Assembly: GCA_900318935.1 (NCBI GenBank)
Contig: ONMP01000002.1
Location: 1 to 47,827, forward strand
Source of the DNA: an uncultured Actinomycetes bacterium
Lineage (GTDB): Bacteria; Actinomycetota; Coriobacteriia; Coriobacteriales; Atopobiaceae
Direction: 5' to 3'
DNA length: 47,827 nucleotides
Shown here: positions 18,079 to 27,055 of the stretch, in pieces
Numbering within the stretch: position 1 is the stretch's first letter
Layout of the letters: each line of letters begins with the position of its first letter
The notes under the pieces: model-generated
Seen by the model: the letters and a program-made list of their open reading frames with translations, nothing else
Told to the model about the DNA's origin: nothing
The model's database searches: none
Program-made: the position numbers and the translations under genes

Positions 18079-19428
18079 CTACTCCGCGAAACTCAGCTCC
18101 TTCAGGCGGTCGAACACCACGTCGATTCGCGTGAGGAAGGCACGCGGATCAAAGATTCTGTCGAGCTCAGCAGGGGTCAACACGCAATCAGGATCGTTCT
18201 CGAGACGCTCACGCAGCGTGGCACCCTCGCGCGCCTGCTGCACATCATCCCACACGGCCATCGAGTTACTTTGCACGACCTTGTAGGCATCCTCGCGTGA
18301 AAGTCCCTTGTCAACGAGCGCAAGCAGCACCTTGGATGAGAAGATGAGACCCCGCGTACTGTTAAGATTCGCCACCATCCGCGCGGGATAGAGCACCAGA
18401 CCATCGATGATGCGGATGAGACAGCGCAACATGTGGTCGAGCGCAATGAAGCTGTCCGCCAATGCCACGCGCTCATTGGAGCTGTGACTGATGTCGCGCT
18501 CGTGCCATAAGGCCACGTTGTCAAAGGCCACCTGTGCGTTGGCCTTAACGACGCGACTGAGGCCGCAAACCTTCTCCACCGTGATGGGATTGCGCTTGTG
18601 CGGCATAGCTGAGCTGCCCTTTTGCCCACGACGGAAAGGCTCCTCCGCCTCGAGTGTGTCGGTCTTTTGGTGGTTGCGCACCTCCAGCGCGATACGCTCG
18701 CAGGTCGCCGCCGTCGTGGCAAGCACACCGGCCAGGTAGGCATGGTGATCGCGGCTTACGACCTGCGTGGAAAGCGGATCGCCGGAAAGGCCCATATGCT
18801 CGCAGACGTACTGTTCCACGAAGGGGTCTATGGACGAATACGTGCCGACAGCGCCGCTGATGGCACCGACTGCCACCTGCTTGCGAGCGTCGAGCAGACG
18901 GTCGAGATCACGTCGCAGCTCCCACGCCCAGCTGCCGAACTTCATGCCAAAGGTCATCGGCTCGGCGTGAATGCCATGGGTACGACCCACGCAGAGCGTG
19001 TCGCGCTCCTCGAACGCCCGCCGACGGCAAATCTCACCCAACTCGCGCACATCCTCGATGATGAGGTCGGTTGCCTGGGCAAGCTGGAAGCACAGCGCCG
19101 TATCGCCGAGATCGGAACTCGTCATGCCGTAGTGCACCCAGCGGCTGGGCTTGGGCTCGCCCTCGGGCACGTCCGCATCTACATAGCTTCCCATATTGGT
19201 AAGAAACGCAATCACGTCATGATTGGTCACGGCCTCGATGGCGTCAACCTCTTCGCGGTCAAACGATGCATGCGAGCGAATCCACGCAGCCTCTTCCGAC
19301 GTGATGCCGATAACGCCCATCTGCGCGTGCGCCTCACAGGCCAGCACCTCAATCTCCTGCCAGATGGCGTATTTGTTTTCCAGTGAAAAGATGTGCCCCA
19401 TCTCGGGACGGGTATAGCGGTCAATCAT
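18079..19428 (-). CDS. purB: Adenylosuccinate lyase
   Basis: 449 residues; ATG at 19428 with GGAAAC upstream, giving the normal MIDRYTRPEMG start. PurB splits SAICAR to AICAR and adenylosuccinate to AMP in purine synthesis; it is a cytosolic homotetramer. The superfamily signature SSAMPHKRNP, the TSSDLGDTA and GRTHGIHAEPMTFG segments and HERDISHSSNERVALAD are all intact. Length is normal. It follows argH on the same strand after a hairpin, so it may be partly separate from the arginine genes. Fumarate is a shared product with ArgH. Confidence 0.97.
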   Translation of the reverse strand: MIDRYTRPEMGHIFSLENKYAIWQEIEVLACEAHAQMGVIGITSEEAAWIRSHASFDREEVDAIEAVTNHDVIAFLTNMGSYVDADVPEGEPKPSRWVHYGMTSSDLGDTALCFQLAQATDLIIEDVRELGEICRRRAFEERDTLCVGRTHGIHAEPMTFGMKFGSWAWELRRDLDRLLDARKQVAVGAISGAVGTYSSIDPFVEQYVCEHMGLSGDPLSTQVVSRDHHAYLAGVLATTAATCERIALEVRNHQKTDTLEAEEPFRRGQKGSSAMPHKRNPITVEKVCGLSRVVKANAQVAFDNVALWHERDISHSSNERVALADSFIALDHMLRCLIRIIDGLVLYPARMVANLNSTRGLIFSSKVLLALVDKGLSREDAYKVVQSNSMAVWDDVQQAREGATLRERLENDPDCVLTPAELDRIFDPRAFLTRIDVVFDRLKELSFAE

Positions 19429-19494
19429 GCGAGTTTCCTTTCGATGCCGCGCGACAATCGCAGAGAGTTTAGCACGTGAAGCAAAGACGAGATA

Positions 19495-19532
19495 CCGGCA
19501 CACGAAAGGGGAGTAGACCTTTCGTGTGCCGG
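19495..19532. terminator. Hairpin between argH and purB
   Basis: CCGGCACACGAAAGG and CCTTTCGTGTGCCGG form a perfect 15-bp stem with an 8-nt loop. On the minus strand the following sequence is only weakly T-rich (TATCTCGTCTTT), so termination may be partial and some transcripts may read into purB. Confidence 0.65.
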
Positions 19533-19565
19533 CATTCTTGGGCTATTTGGTCGCAGCCGTTTCGG

Positions 19566-20933
19566 TCACAATGTCGCGCGGGCTTCAGCGAGCTGCGCGG
19601 CAACTGCCTCGTTGCCCGTCCCTCCATAGGTCGTTCGCGCCCGCGCGATGGCAGCCGGGTCGAGCGTTCCCACCACGTCTTCACCGAAGAGTTCGCTTGC
19701 CGAACGCAACTCGTCCAACGTCAAATCCTCAAGCCCGATACCACGCCGCTCGCACTCCAATACGAGCTTTCCCACTACGGCATGCGCCTCGCGGAAGGGC
19801 ATCCCGCGTTTCGCTAGGTAGTCTGCCACGTCTGTCGCTGCCGAGAAACCCGTCCCCGCCTCGGCAAGCATCCGAGCCTCGTTGACGCGCATCGTCTGCA
19901 GCATGCCAGCCATGATGGCCATGCAGTCACCCAGCGTCTTCGCCGCATCAATCGGACCTTCCTTGCACTCCTGCAGGTCTTTGTTGTATGCGAGGGGCAG
20001 CGACTTGCAGGTAGTCAGCAGCGCCATGAGGTCCCCGTAGACACGGCCCGTCTTGCCACGCGTAAGCTCGGCAAAGTCGGGGTTTTTCTTTTGCGGCATG
20101 ATGGAGCTTCCCGTGGAATAAGAGTCAGAGAGCGTGATGAATCCGAACTCGGAGCTGCTCCAAAGCACGATTTCTTCGCAGAGCCGGCTCAGGTGCATCA
20201 TGCTCACGGCGCAGGCGTATTCGAGATCAAGCAGGTAGTCACGGTCGCTCACGGCATCGAGAGAGTTGGGAATCGTACGCGAGAAGCCAAGAAGCTCAGT
20301 CGTCCGCTCACGATCAAGCGGATATGTGGTACCCGCGAGTGCCGCCGCACCCAGTGGATTCGCGTCAGCTGCATCGTACGCTGCTCGCAGCCTGACGGCA
20401 TCGCGCGCAAACATCCAAAAGTACGCCAACATGTGATGGGAGAAGAGCACCGGCTGTGCATGCTGCAAGTGCGTATATCCTGGCATCACGACGTCGAGGT
20501 TAGCCTCGGCCACGTCAGCCAACACACGCCGCAACTCGCGGTTGCCCTCAAGCAGCTCGGTGCAGAGGTCCTTGGCGAGCAGTCGAATATCCGTGGCAAC
20601 CTGATCATTGCGCGAACGACCGGTGTGGAGCCGACCACCCGCAGCACCGATGCGCTCGGTAAGCGTGCGCTCGACCGCCATGTGAACGTCCTCGTCATTG
20701 ATGTCCCACACGAACTCTCCCCGCGCAATCTCATCTGAAATCTGCCCGAGACCAGCCACAATGGCCGCACGGTCTTCATCACTAATAACGCCTCGCTCGG
20801 CCAGCATCGTCGCATGGGCAATCGACCCACGGATGTCCTGCTGCGCCATGTTTTTGTCCACCTCAAGCGAAGCGCCGAACTCCTGCGTGAACGCGTCGAC
20901 TCCGCCCTCGAACCTGCCACCCCACAACGCCAT
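19566..20933 (-). CDS. argH: Argininosuccinate lyase
   Basis: 455 residues; the ATG at 20933 (MALWGGRFEGG, the usual start) follows AAGGGACAG. It cleaves argininosuccinate to arginine and fumarate, the last step of arginine synthesis. Signatures present: HTGRSRNDQVATD, PGYTHLQHAQPV and the fumarase/lyase motif GSSIMPQKKNP. Length is typical. It lies after argG with a small open frame between, the conserved argG-argH order. Confidence 0.97.
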   Translation of the reverse strand: MALWGGRFEGGVDAFTQEFGASLEVDKNMAQQDIRGSIAHATMLAERGVISDEDRAAIVAGLGQISDEIARGEFVWDINDEDVHMAVERTLTERIGAAGGRLHTGRSRNDQVATDIRLLAKDLCTELLEGNRELRRVLADVAEANLDVVMPGYTHLQHAQPVLFSHHMLAYFWMFARDAVRLRAAYDAADANPLGAAALAGTTYPLDRERTTELLGFSRTIPNSLDAVSDRDYLLDLEYACAVSMMHLSRLCEEIVLWSSSEFGFITLSDSYSTGSSIMPQKKNPDFAELTRGKTGRVYGDLMALLTTCKSLPLAYNKDLQECKEGPIDAAKTLGDCMAIMAGMLQTMRVNEARMLAEAGTGFSAATDVADYLAKRGMPFREAHAVVGKLVLECERRGIGLEDLTLDELRSASELFGEDVVGTLDPAAIARARTTYGGTGNEAVAAQLAEARATL

Positions 20934-20991
20934 ATCTGTCCCTTCCCACGAGTGGCCAAAGCTCGCAATGCGGAATGGCCAGCCTCGCATA

Positions 20992-21108
20992 CTATTCCAT
21001 ATTCGCCAGCAGCTCGGCGTGGGGCAGACCTCGCATGTAGCGCTCCATCGCACGCCAGTCAGGCTCGCCCCCGTCGTTTGACGGCAACATGATAACGGAA
21101 TCCTCCAT
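20992..21108 (-). CDS. Small open frame between argG and argH (38 aa)
   Basis: ATG at 21108, or at 21090 with GGAGGA ten bases upstream, to a TAG at 20992. The product is acidic-amphipathic with PDWRAMERYMRGLPHAELL, a helix-like core that recalls DWxxMExYMxxLP segments in other small or restriction-related proteins. It lies in the gap of an operon in the same direction, which favours translation, but its shortness makes chance possible. No function can be given. Confidence 0.4.
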   Translation of the reverse strand: MEDSVIMLPSNDGGEPDWRAMERYMRGLPHAELLANME

Positions 21109-21125
21109 AAGGCTCTTTAAACACA

Positions 21126-21157
21126 TGTGCGGCCAAGGGCACTCCCCCAGCCGCACA
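21126..21157. terminator. Weak hairpin after argG
   Basis: TGTGCGGC and GCCGCACA pair around a 16-nt loop, 22 bases past the argG stop. On the minus strand it is followed by ATGTGTTTAAAG, not a clean T-tract; it may reduce rather than stop transcription into argH. Confidence 0.4.
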
Positions 21158-21179
21158 CATCAAGTCTCGATATTACAGG

Positions 21180-22409
21180 TTACTCGACGACTTGCAGCCC
21201 CGAGCCCGGTCCTTGCACGCGGCTCCAAGTCTTGCTCTGGAGGCCATGAAGCACGATGAAGCCCTCGGCGTACGACTGGTCGAAGGTGTCGCCCTCGTCG
21301 TAAGTCGCGAGGTTGTAGTCGTAGAGTGCGTAATCTGAGCGCAGGCCATCGACGAAAATACCGCCCTTGCAGAGATTGATGCGCACCTCGCCCGTCACGA
21401 ACTTCTGTGTGTAGGCATTGTAGGCATCGATGGCGCAACGGCTCTGGCTGAACCACAGGCCGCGATACACCGTGCTCGCCCACTCGGTGTCAAGCTTAGC
21501 CTTCTGCTTCAAAGTCTCAGCGTCGAGGCAGAGGCGCTCGAGGGCGTTGTGAGCCTCGATGAGCAAGAGTGCCGCCGGGCACTCATAGCACTCGCGGCTC
21601 TTGATGCCGACGACGCGGTCCTCGATCATGTCGATGCGCCCGTAACCATTACGGCCAGCAATCTCGTTCGCCTTGATGATAAGGTCGAGCAGCGGCATGC
21701 GCTCGCCGTTGAGAGACACGGGGATGCCAGCCTCGAAGCCGACGATGACCGTCTCGGGCTCATTCGGGCAATCCTCGGGATTCGACGTCATCGTCCAGAT
21801 GTCCGCCGGCGGGGTATTCCAGGTGTCTTCCAGCACGCCACACTCAATCGCGCGACCCCACAGGTTGTCGTCGATGGAGTAGGGCTTCTTCTTCGTCGTG
21901 GGCACGGGCACTCCGTGTGCCTCGGCCCAAGCCATTTCGGAATCGCGCGTCGTGAGGTCCCATTCGCGCACGGGGGCGATAATCTTTAGCTCGGGGTCAA
22001 GCGCACGGATGCAGGTCTCGAAGCGCACCTGGTCATTACCCTTGCCCGTGCAACCGTGAGCCACGTACTTTGCGCCGAACTTGTGCGCCACGTCTACGAG
22101 GTGCTTTGAGATGAGTGGGCGGCTCAGAGCCGAGAGCAGCGGGTAGATGCCCTCGTACTTGCCGTTGGCCCAAATCGCCTTCGAAAGAATCGTCTGCGCA
22201 TACTCCTCGCGCATGTCGATGGCTTCGCTCGCGATGGCACCCATATCGAGCGCCTTCTGTTTAATCCAACTGAGGTCCTTCTCGTCCTGCCCCACGTTGC
22301 CGCAGATGGCGATAACGTCCATGTTTCGCTCGACCTGAAGCCACTTGACTATGACGGAGGTGTCAAGACCTCCCGAATACGCGAGAACTACCTTCTCTTT
22401 CTCTGCCAT
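21180..22409 (-). CDS. argG: Argininosuccinate synthase
   Basis: 409 residues; the ATG at 22409 gives MAEKEKVVLAYSGGLDTSV, with the PP-loop ATP-binding motif SGGLDTS right at the start as in the family. It joins citrulline and aspartate using ATP to make argininosuccinate. Also present: ICGNVGQ, VAHGCTGKGNDQVRFE and GRNGYGRIDMIEDRVVGIKSRE. Full length. First gene of the arginine unit; upstream lies a shared control region with the divergent VWA/TelA operon. Confidence 0.97.
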   Translation of the reverse strand: MAEKEKVVLAYSGGLDTSVIVKWLQVERNMDVIAICGNVGQDEKDLSWIKQKALDMGAIASEAIDMREEYAQTILSKAIWANGKYEGIYPLLSALSRPLISKHLVDVAHKFGAKYVAHGCTGKGNDQVRFETCIRALDPELKIIAPVREWDLTTRDSEMAWAEAHGVPVPTTKKKPYSIDDNLWGRAIECGVLEDTWNTPPADIWTMTSNPEDCPNEPETVIVGFEAGIPVSLNGERMPLLDLIIKANEIAGRNGYGRIDMIEDRVVGIKSRECYECPAALLLIEAHNALERLCLDAETLKQKAKLDTEWASTVYRGLWFSQSRCAIDAYNAYTQKFVTGEVRINLCKGGIFVDGLRSDYALYDYNLATYDEGDTFDQSYAEGFIVLHGLQSKTWSRVQGPGSGLQVVE

Positions 22410-22599
22410 GTTCCTTGCCTTTCTATAAGAGTGCATGGTGCGAGTATGCATAGCTTGTCGATTCTAGCGCATCAGCTCCCGTGCGACGCAAAAAGCTAAA
22501 ACCAGCGTCACGCCGAAACGTAGCGGAAACGCTCGGACGATTCAAGGACAGCTTCCTCATTCTTGCGCTTCAATCATAGCACACTCGCGAACAAAATAA

Positions 22600-22649
22600 C
22601 AACACGTGTTCTATTTTTCTGTATACAGAACGAACATTTGTGGTATACT
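22600..22649 (+). promoter_or_regulatory. Probable promoter and operators of the VWA/TelA operon
   Basis: TATACT at 22644-22649 is a good -10. The perfect 14-bp palindrome TTCTGTATACAGAA (22617-22630) covers the -35 position. Upstream, CAACACGTGTTC (22600-22611) matches the Gram-positive LexA pattern GAAC-N4-GTTC at 7 of 8 bases, and CGAACATTTGTGG (22630-22642) is a weaker match. This suggests repressor control, perhaps SOS-linked. The rest of the 22410-22753 gap shows nothing else clear. Confidence 0.5.
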
Positions 22650-22753
22650 ATCTTCGCCGAACACGTCCACCCAAAACTTTCGTCACCGTATGCTCTCGCG
22701 AACTTTTGAGAAGTATAATCCTATGCTATAAACCCTCGTCGATTGGCCTTTCC

Positions 22754-23500
22754 GTGAAACGTTATCTGCGTCTCCTTGTCCTCTACGTGACGATAGCCGT
22801 TGCCGTCGTGCTGCTCTATGCACCGTGGGCACTCGCGCTGCGCCCTTCGGACGTCTCCATCCTCCGAGCGGGATTCAGCATCATCGCTGCCATCGGCCTC
22901 GCGGGCGTCTTCGGCGCGGGTACATATCTCGCACTCAAGGATCCTGACGAGAAACTCCTCGAGGCATCCTCCGTCGCCTCAGCAGCCGAGGTTCTTCCTA
23001 TCCTGCACGAGTACGTGGAGACACCCTACGTCGGCGGCATCGCCTCAGATGCCATCGACCAGGTAGAGAGCGCCGAGCGTAAGCGCCGTCGCCTACGCAA
23101 GGCCATCGGCGCGCAGTTCAGTGAGGGCAGCATTACTTGGGACCATTTCACGGGCCTCGTGGATGAAGCAGCACAAACAGTCGTGCGCAACGCTGCCCTC
23201 GTAGCCAACAGCGTGCAGGCCTTCGACCGCGTTGAGTACGCCAAGGATCTCGCCGACGCACGCCGCGCGGGCAAGGGTAATTCCGCCGAGGCCCGCGTAC
23301 AGCGTGAGCAGGTCGCCGTCCACGAGCAGGCGCTCGAGCACATGCACGAGATCATTGCCGCCAACGAGCGCATGCTTCTTGAAATGGGCAAGCTTGAACT
23401 CGAACTCGGCAAGCTCGAGGCCGGCGACACTCTCGAGGCAAACGGAGGCACCATCGAAGAGCTCTCACAGCTCATCCAACAGACGCAGTACTACGCCTAG
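22754..23500 (+). CDS. Membrane-anchored coiled-coil protein, first gene of the VWA/TelA operon
   Basis: 248 residues from a GTG at 22754 (basic VKRYLR then a membrane helix). No strong ribosome site is seen, and the frame is open further upstream, so the start is uncertain. Two membrane helices (YLRLLVLYVTIAVAVVLLY; FSIIAAIGLAGVFGAGTYLA) are followed by a long charged helical domain ending with heptad-like LLEMGKLELELGKLEAGD. The layout (two helices plus cytosolic helices, next to telA) is like XpaC/YaaM-type proteins of Firmicutes, but I see no diagnostic motif. Probably works at the membrane with the following three products. Confidence 0.6.
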   Translation: MKRYLRLLVLYVTIAVAVVLLYAPWALALRPSDVSILRAGFSIIAAIGLAGVFGAGTYLALKDPDEKLLEASSVASAAEVLPILHEYVETPYVGGIASDAIDQVESAERKRRRLRKAIGAQFSEGSITWDHFTGLVDEAAQTVVRNAALVANSVQAFDRVEYAKDLADARRAGKGNSAEARVQREQVAVHEQALEHMHEIIAANERMLLEMGKLELELGKLEAGDTLEANGGTIEELSQLIQQTQYYA

Positions 23501-23576
23501 ACCAGAATCGCCGACATCAGCATGTTTTTTTTGGCTATCCTTGAGTCACGAACAAAACACGTAGAGAGGACTCCCC

Positions 23577-25265
23577 ATGGAAAACAAGCGTGTCGGCTGC
23601 GGTCTCGTCGTCGGCCTGATAATGATTACCGCCATAGTGTTTGGCATTCTCTTTGTCACGCGCAACGCTGGCAAGACCGAACGTACCATCGACACCGAGA
23701 CCGCACAGGCAAACCTCACGGAAATGGTACGCAGAATCAATCCCCAGACGGCCACACCCGTCAAGTCCTCCATCGAGTACAGCGAGGAAGACGTGGAGGC
23801 CGAGGAGCTTCCCACGCTCAACAAAGACGAAGTCGCCGTGCGCGCCACCACCGATACCTTCGCTGAAATCTGGTCCTCACCTGAGAAGGCAAACAAAGGC
23901 ACCGATGGTTGGATGCGCGAGATGGCCGAAGCCTTTAACGCAACCCACCCAGAGGTCAACGGCACGCCCGTAAGCATCCAGCTGCGCTCCATGAGCAGCG
24001 GTCTCGCTGTAGATTACATCGCCACAGGCAAAGAGACCCCCGCTGGCTACACCCCGTCAAACATGCTCTTCGTCGACCTCCTCTCCGCGCGCGGGGTAAA
24101 GACCGACGTCATTCGCGAGCGCACGGTGGGCAACGTACCCGGAATTCTGCTCGACCAAAAACACTACGACGCCATCGTCAAGAAGTACGGTACCGTAGAT
24201 CTCAAATCCGTGACCGAAGCTGTTGCCGGAAGTGAGCTCACGATGGGCTACACCAACCCCTTTACGAGCAGCACGGGCCTCAACTTCCTGATATCGTGCC
24301 TCTTGCGCTACGACCGTAACAACCCCCTCTCGGAAACGGCAATCGAGGGCTTCAAGTCTTTCCAGGAGAACGTCCCCTTCGTCGCCCTCACCACAGTACA
24401 GATGCGTGACGCGGCCGAGCGCGGCTCACTCGATGGTTTCGTCCTCGAATGGCAACTCTACCAAAACGACCCATCCCTCAAGGCGAACTACGTCTTTACC
24501 CCGTTTGGCTATCGCCACGACAACCCGCTTGTTGCCTGTCCAACCGCCAGCGATGACGAGAAAGCTACACTTGAGCTCTTTGCTCAGTACTGCGATGACA
24601 ACGGGCGCAAACTTGCCGACCAGTATGGCTTCAACGGCAAGGACGACTACGTCTGCGAGCTGCCTGAGACCTCTGCCGATACGCTCGTAGCCGCTCAGCA
24701 ACTCTACAAGAAGAACAAGGACACCGGCCGCAGCGTCGTGGCCGTTTTCGTCGCTGATGTCTCCGGCTCCATGAGCGGTGCTCCCCTTAACGAGCTGCAG
24801 AATTCCCTCATCAACAGCATGCGCTACATCAATTCCGACAACTACGTCGGCCTCGTGTCCTACGCCGACGACGTTACCATCGAGCTGCCCATTGCCCAGT
24901 TCGACCTCAACCAACAAGCCTACTTCAAAGGCGCGGTCGAGGGGCTGCGCGCGGCAGGCGGTACGGCCACCAACGACGGCATCATTGTCGCCGCTGACCT
25001 CATCAACAAGGCCCTCGCCGACATCCCAGGCGCCAAGCCCATGATTTTCTTGCTCTCAGACGGTGAGGCCAATGCCGACACCATCGACTTCGCCGATATG
25101 CAGGCTGTCATCGGCGGGTTGCGCATCCCGGTCTACACCATCGGCTACAACGCAAATATCGCCGCACTGCAGCAGATCAGCTCCATCAACGAGGCTGCGA
25201 GCATCGACGCATCCACCGATGACGTTACCTACCAGCTCAAGAACCTCTTTAACGCAAACATGTAG
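23577..25265 (+). CDS. Solute-binding-like/VWA fusion protein, copy 1
   Basis: 562 residues. AGAGAGGA precedes the ATG by 6 bases. Residues 8-25 are one membrane helix with a basic start; the rest should face outside. Residues about 95-365 resemble a type-2 periplasmic solute-binding fold (AEIWSSPEKANKG, SSGLAVDYIATGKETPAGY, MGYTNPFTSSTGLNF). Residues about 390-560 are a von Willebrand A domain with an intact MIDAS: D394-x-S-x-S (DVSGSMS), the TATNDG threonine, and SDGEAN. It should bind a divalent metal and a partner protein. Copy 2 follows 55 bases later and is about three-quarters identical. With TelA downstream this looks like an envelope-stress or toxic-compound module; the ligand is unknown. 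Confidence 0.8.
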   Translation: MENKRVGCGLVVGLIMITAIVFGILFVTRNAGKTERTIDTETAQANLTEMVRRINPQTATPVKSSIEYSEEDVEAEELPTLNKDEVAVRATTDTFAEIWSSPEKANKGTDGWMREMAEAFNATHPEVNGTPVSIQLRSMSSGLAVDYIATGKETPAGYTPSNMLFVDLLSARGVKTDVIRERTVGNVPGILLDQKHYDAIVKKYGTVDLKSVTEAVAGSELTMGYTNPFTSSTGLNFLISCLLRYDRNNPLSETAIEGFKSFQENVPFVALTTVQMRDAAERGSLDGFVLEWQLYQNDPSLKANYVFTPFGYRHDNPLVACPTASDDEKATLELFAQYCDDNGRKLADQYGFNGKDDYVCELPETSADTLVAAQQLYKKNKDTGRSVVAVFVADVSGSMSGAPLNELQNSLINSMRYINSDNYVGLVSYADDVTIELPIAQFDLNQQAYFKGAVEGLRAAGGTATNDGIIVAADLINKALADIPGAKPMIFLLSDGEANADTIDFADMQAVIGGLRIPVYTIGYNANIAALQQISSINEAASIDASTDDVTYQLKNLFNANM

Positions 25266-25270
25266 GCAGG

Positions 25271-25288
25271 TTTTGGCTATCCTTGAGT
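25271..25288 (+). repeat. Leader sequence repeated before both VWA genes
   Basis: TTTTGGCTATCCTTGAGT occurs here and at 23529-23546, each 31-33 bases before the start of a VWA gene. Its conservation suggests that the gene duplication included the leader and that it has a role in translation or local transcription. Confidence 0.6.
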
Positions 25289-25320
25289 AGGCAATTTTCT
25301 ACATAGAGAGAGGAATCCCC

Positions 25321-27009
25321 ATGGAAAAGAAACGCATCGTTGTCGGCCTCATCGTCGGTCTGGTGGTGATTGCCGCCATGGTGTTTGGTGTTCTCTTCAT
25401 CACGCGCAACACCGGCAAGACCGAGAAGGTCATCAGCTCCGAGGAAGCCCAGGCAAGCCTCGGCGACATGGTGAGTAGAATTAACCCGTCTACGGCTGAA
25501 CCCATCAAATCCTCCGTGGAATACACTTCCAAGGACGTTGAGGCTGAGGAACTTCCCCCGCTCGACAATAGCGAGGTCACCTGCGAGGCAACCACACCCC
25601 TCTACGCCGAGATTTGGTCCTCTCCTGAAAAGGCGGGACCTGGCAAGGACGGCTGGCTGCGCGAGATGGCTGAAAAGTTCAACGCCTCAGGCGCAAACCT
25701 CGACGGCAAAGCGGTGAGCGTGCAGGTGCGCAACATGAGCAGCGGTTTGGCCGTTGACTACATCGCCACCGGTACCGAATCACCTGCTGGATACACCCCT
25801 TCAAGCATGCTTTTCGTCGACCTTCTTAATGCACGCGGCGGAGCCACCAAGGTCATCCGCGAACGCACGGTGGGCAACGTGGCCGGAATTCTCCTCGACA
25901 AGGAGCACTACGATGCCATCATTGATCAATACGGCACGGTGGACCTCAAGGCCGTCACCGAGGAAGTTGCTGCCGGCGAGCTCACCATGGGTTATACGAA
26001 CCCCTTCACCAGCACGACTGGCCTCAACTTCCTGATTTCGTGCCTCGAGCGCTACGACTCCAAAGACCCGCTTTCCGCCGATGCAACCGCTGGCTTCAAG
26101 CAGTTCCAGTCCAATGTCCCCTTCGTCGCCCTCACCACGGTGCAGATGCGCGACGCGGCTGAGCGCGGTAAGCTCGACGGCTTCGTTCTCGAGTGGCAGC
26201 TCTATCAGAACGATCCTTCCCTCCAGTCGAACTACCAGTTCGTTCCCTTCGGTTACCGACACGACAATCCGCTCGTCGCCTGCAAGTCTGCATCCGCCGA
26301 CGAGGAGGCCATACTTGAGCTCTTTGCTCAGTACTGCGACGACAACGGTGCCGACCTCGCCAACCAGGACGGTTTTAACGGCAAGGACGATTACATCTGC
26401 GAGCTGCCCGAGGTCTCCGGCGAGACGCTCGTCGCAGCCCAGGACCTCTACAAGCGCAACAAAGACAACGACCAGGCAGTAATGGCCGTCTTTGTCGCCG
26501 ACACGAGCGGCTCGATGAGCGGCGCGCCTATTCAAGAACTCCAAGACTCCCTCATCAACAGCATGCGTTACATCAACGACGGCAACTACGTGGGCCTCGT
26601 GTCCTATGCCGACGACGTCACAATCAACGTCCCTATCGCAGAGTTCGACCTTACCCAGCAGGCATACTTCAAGGGTGCGGTGGAGAGCCTACGCGCCGCC
26701 GGCCAGACGGCCACCAACGACGGCATCATCGTCGCCGCAAGCATGCTCGAGGAGGCTCTCAAAGACGTGCCAAACGCCAAGCCCATGATCTTTTTGCTCT
26801 CTGACGGAGAAGCCAACGCCGATACCATCGACTTCGCCGACATGCAGTCCGTCATCAGCGGCCTCCGCATTCCTGTCTACACCATCGGTTACAATGCCGA
26901 CATCGCGGCACTCCAAAAGATCAGCTCCATCAACGAGGCAGCGAGCATCGACGCGACGACCGACGATGTGACCTACCAGCTCAAGAACCTCTTCAACGCA
27001 AACATGTAG
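25321..27009 (+). CDS. Solute-binding-like/VWA fusion protein, copy 2
   Basis: 562 residues, the same length as copy 1 and co-linear without gaps: membrane helix at 8-25, solute-binding-like domain, VWA domain with MIDAS at D394 (DTSGSMS), TATNDG and SDGEAN. Differences cluster in the first 100 residues and on presumed binding-lobe surfaces (for example NASGANLDGKAVSVQVRN), so the two copies may bind different ligands or form a heteromer. It arose by tandem duplication including the leader. TelA starts 46 bases downstream. Confidence 0.8.
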   Translation: MEKKRIVVGLIVGLVVIAAMVFGVLFITRNTGKTEKVISSEEAQASLGDMVSRINPSTAEPIKSSVEYTSKDVEAEELPPLDNSEVTCEATTPLYAEIWSSPEKAGPGKDGWLREMAEKFNASGANLDGKAVSVQVRNMSSGLAVDYIATGTESPAGYTPSSMLFVDLLNARGGATKVIRERTVGNVAGILLDKEHYDAIIDQYGTVDLKAVTEEVAAGELTMGYTNPFTSTTGLNFLISCLERYDSKDPLSADATAGFKQFQSNVPFVALTTVQMRDAAERGKLDGFVLEWQLYQNDPSLQSNYQFVPFGYRHDNPLVACKSASADEEAILELFAQYCDDNGADLANQDGFNGKDDYICELPEVSGETLVAAQDLYKRNKDNDQAVMAVFVADTSGSMSGAPIQELQDSLINSMRYINDGNYVGLVSYADDVTINVPIAEFDLTQQAYFKGAVESLRAAGQTATNDGIIVAASMLEEALKDVPNAKPMIFLLSDGEANADTIDFADMQSVISGLRIPVYTIGYNADIAALQKISSINEAASIDATTDDVTYQLKNLFNANM

Positions 27010-27055
27010 AATGTAGTCCGTACCAAACGCAAGCATTGCAGAAAGGCAGGCAACC

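Noticed and set aside
20992..21108. Toxin or antitoxin
   Set aside because: There is no partner gene and no membrane or DNA-binding motif; left as an unassigned small ORF.
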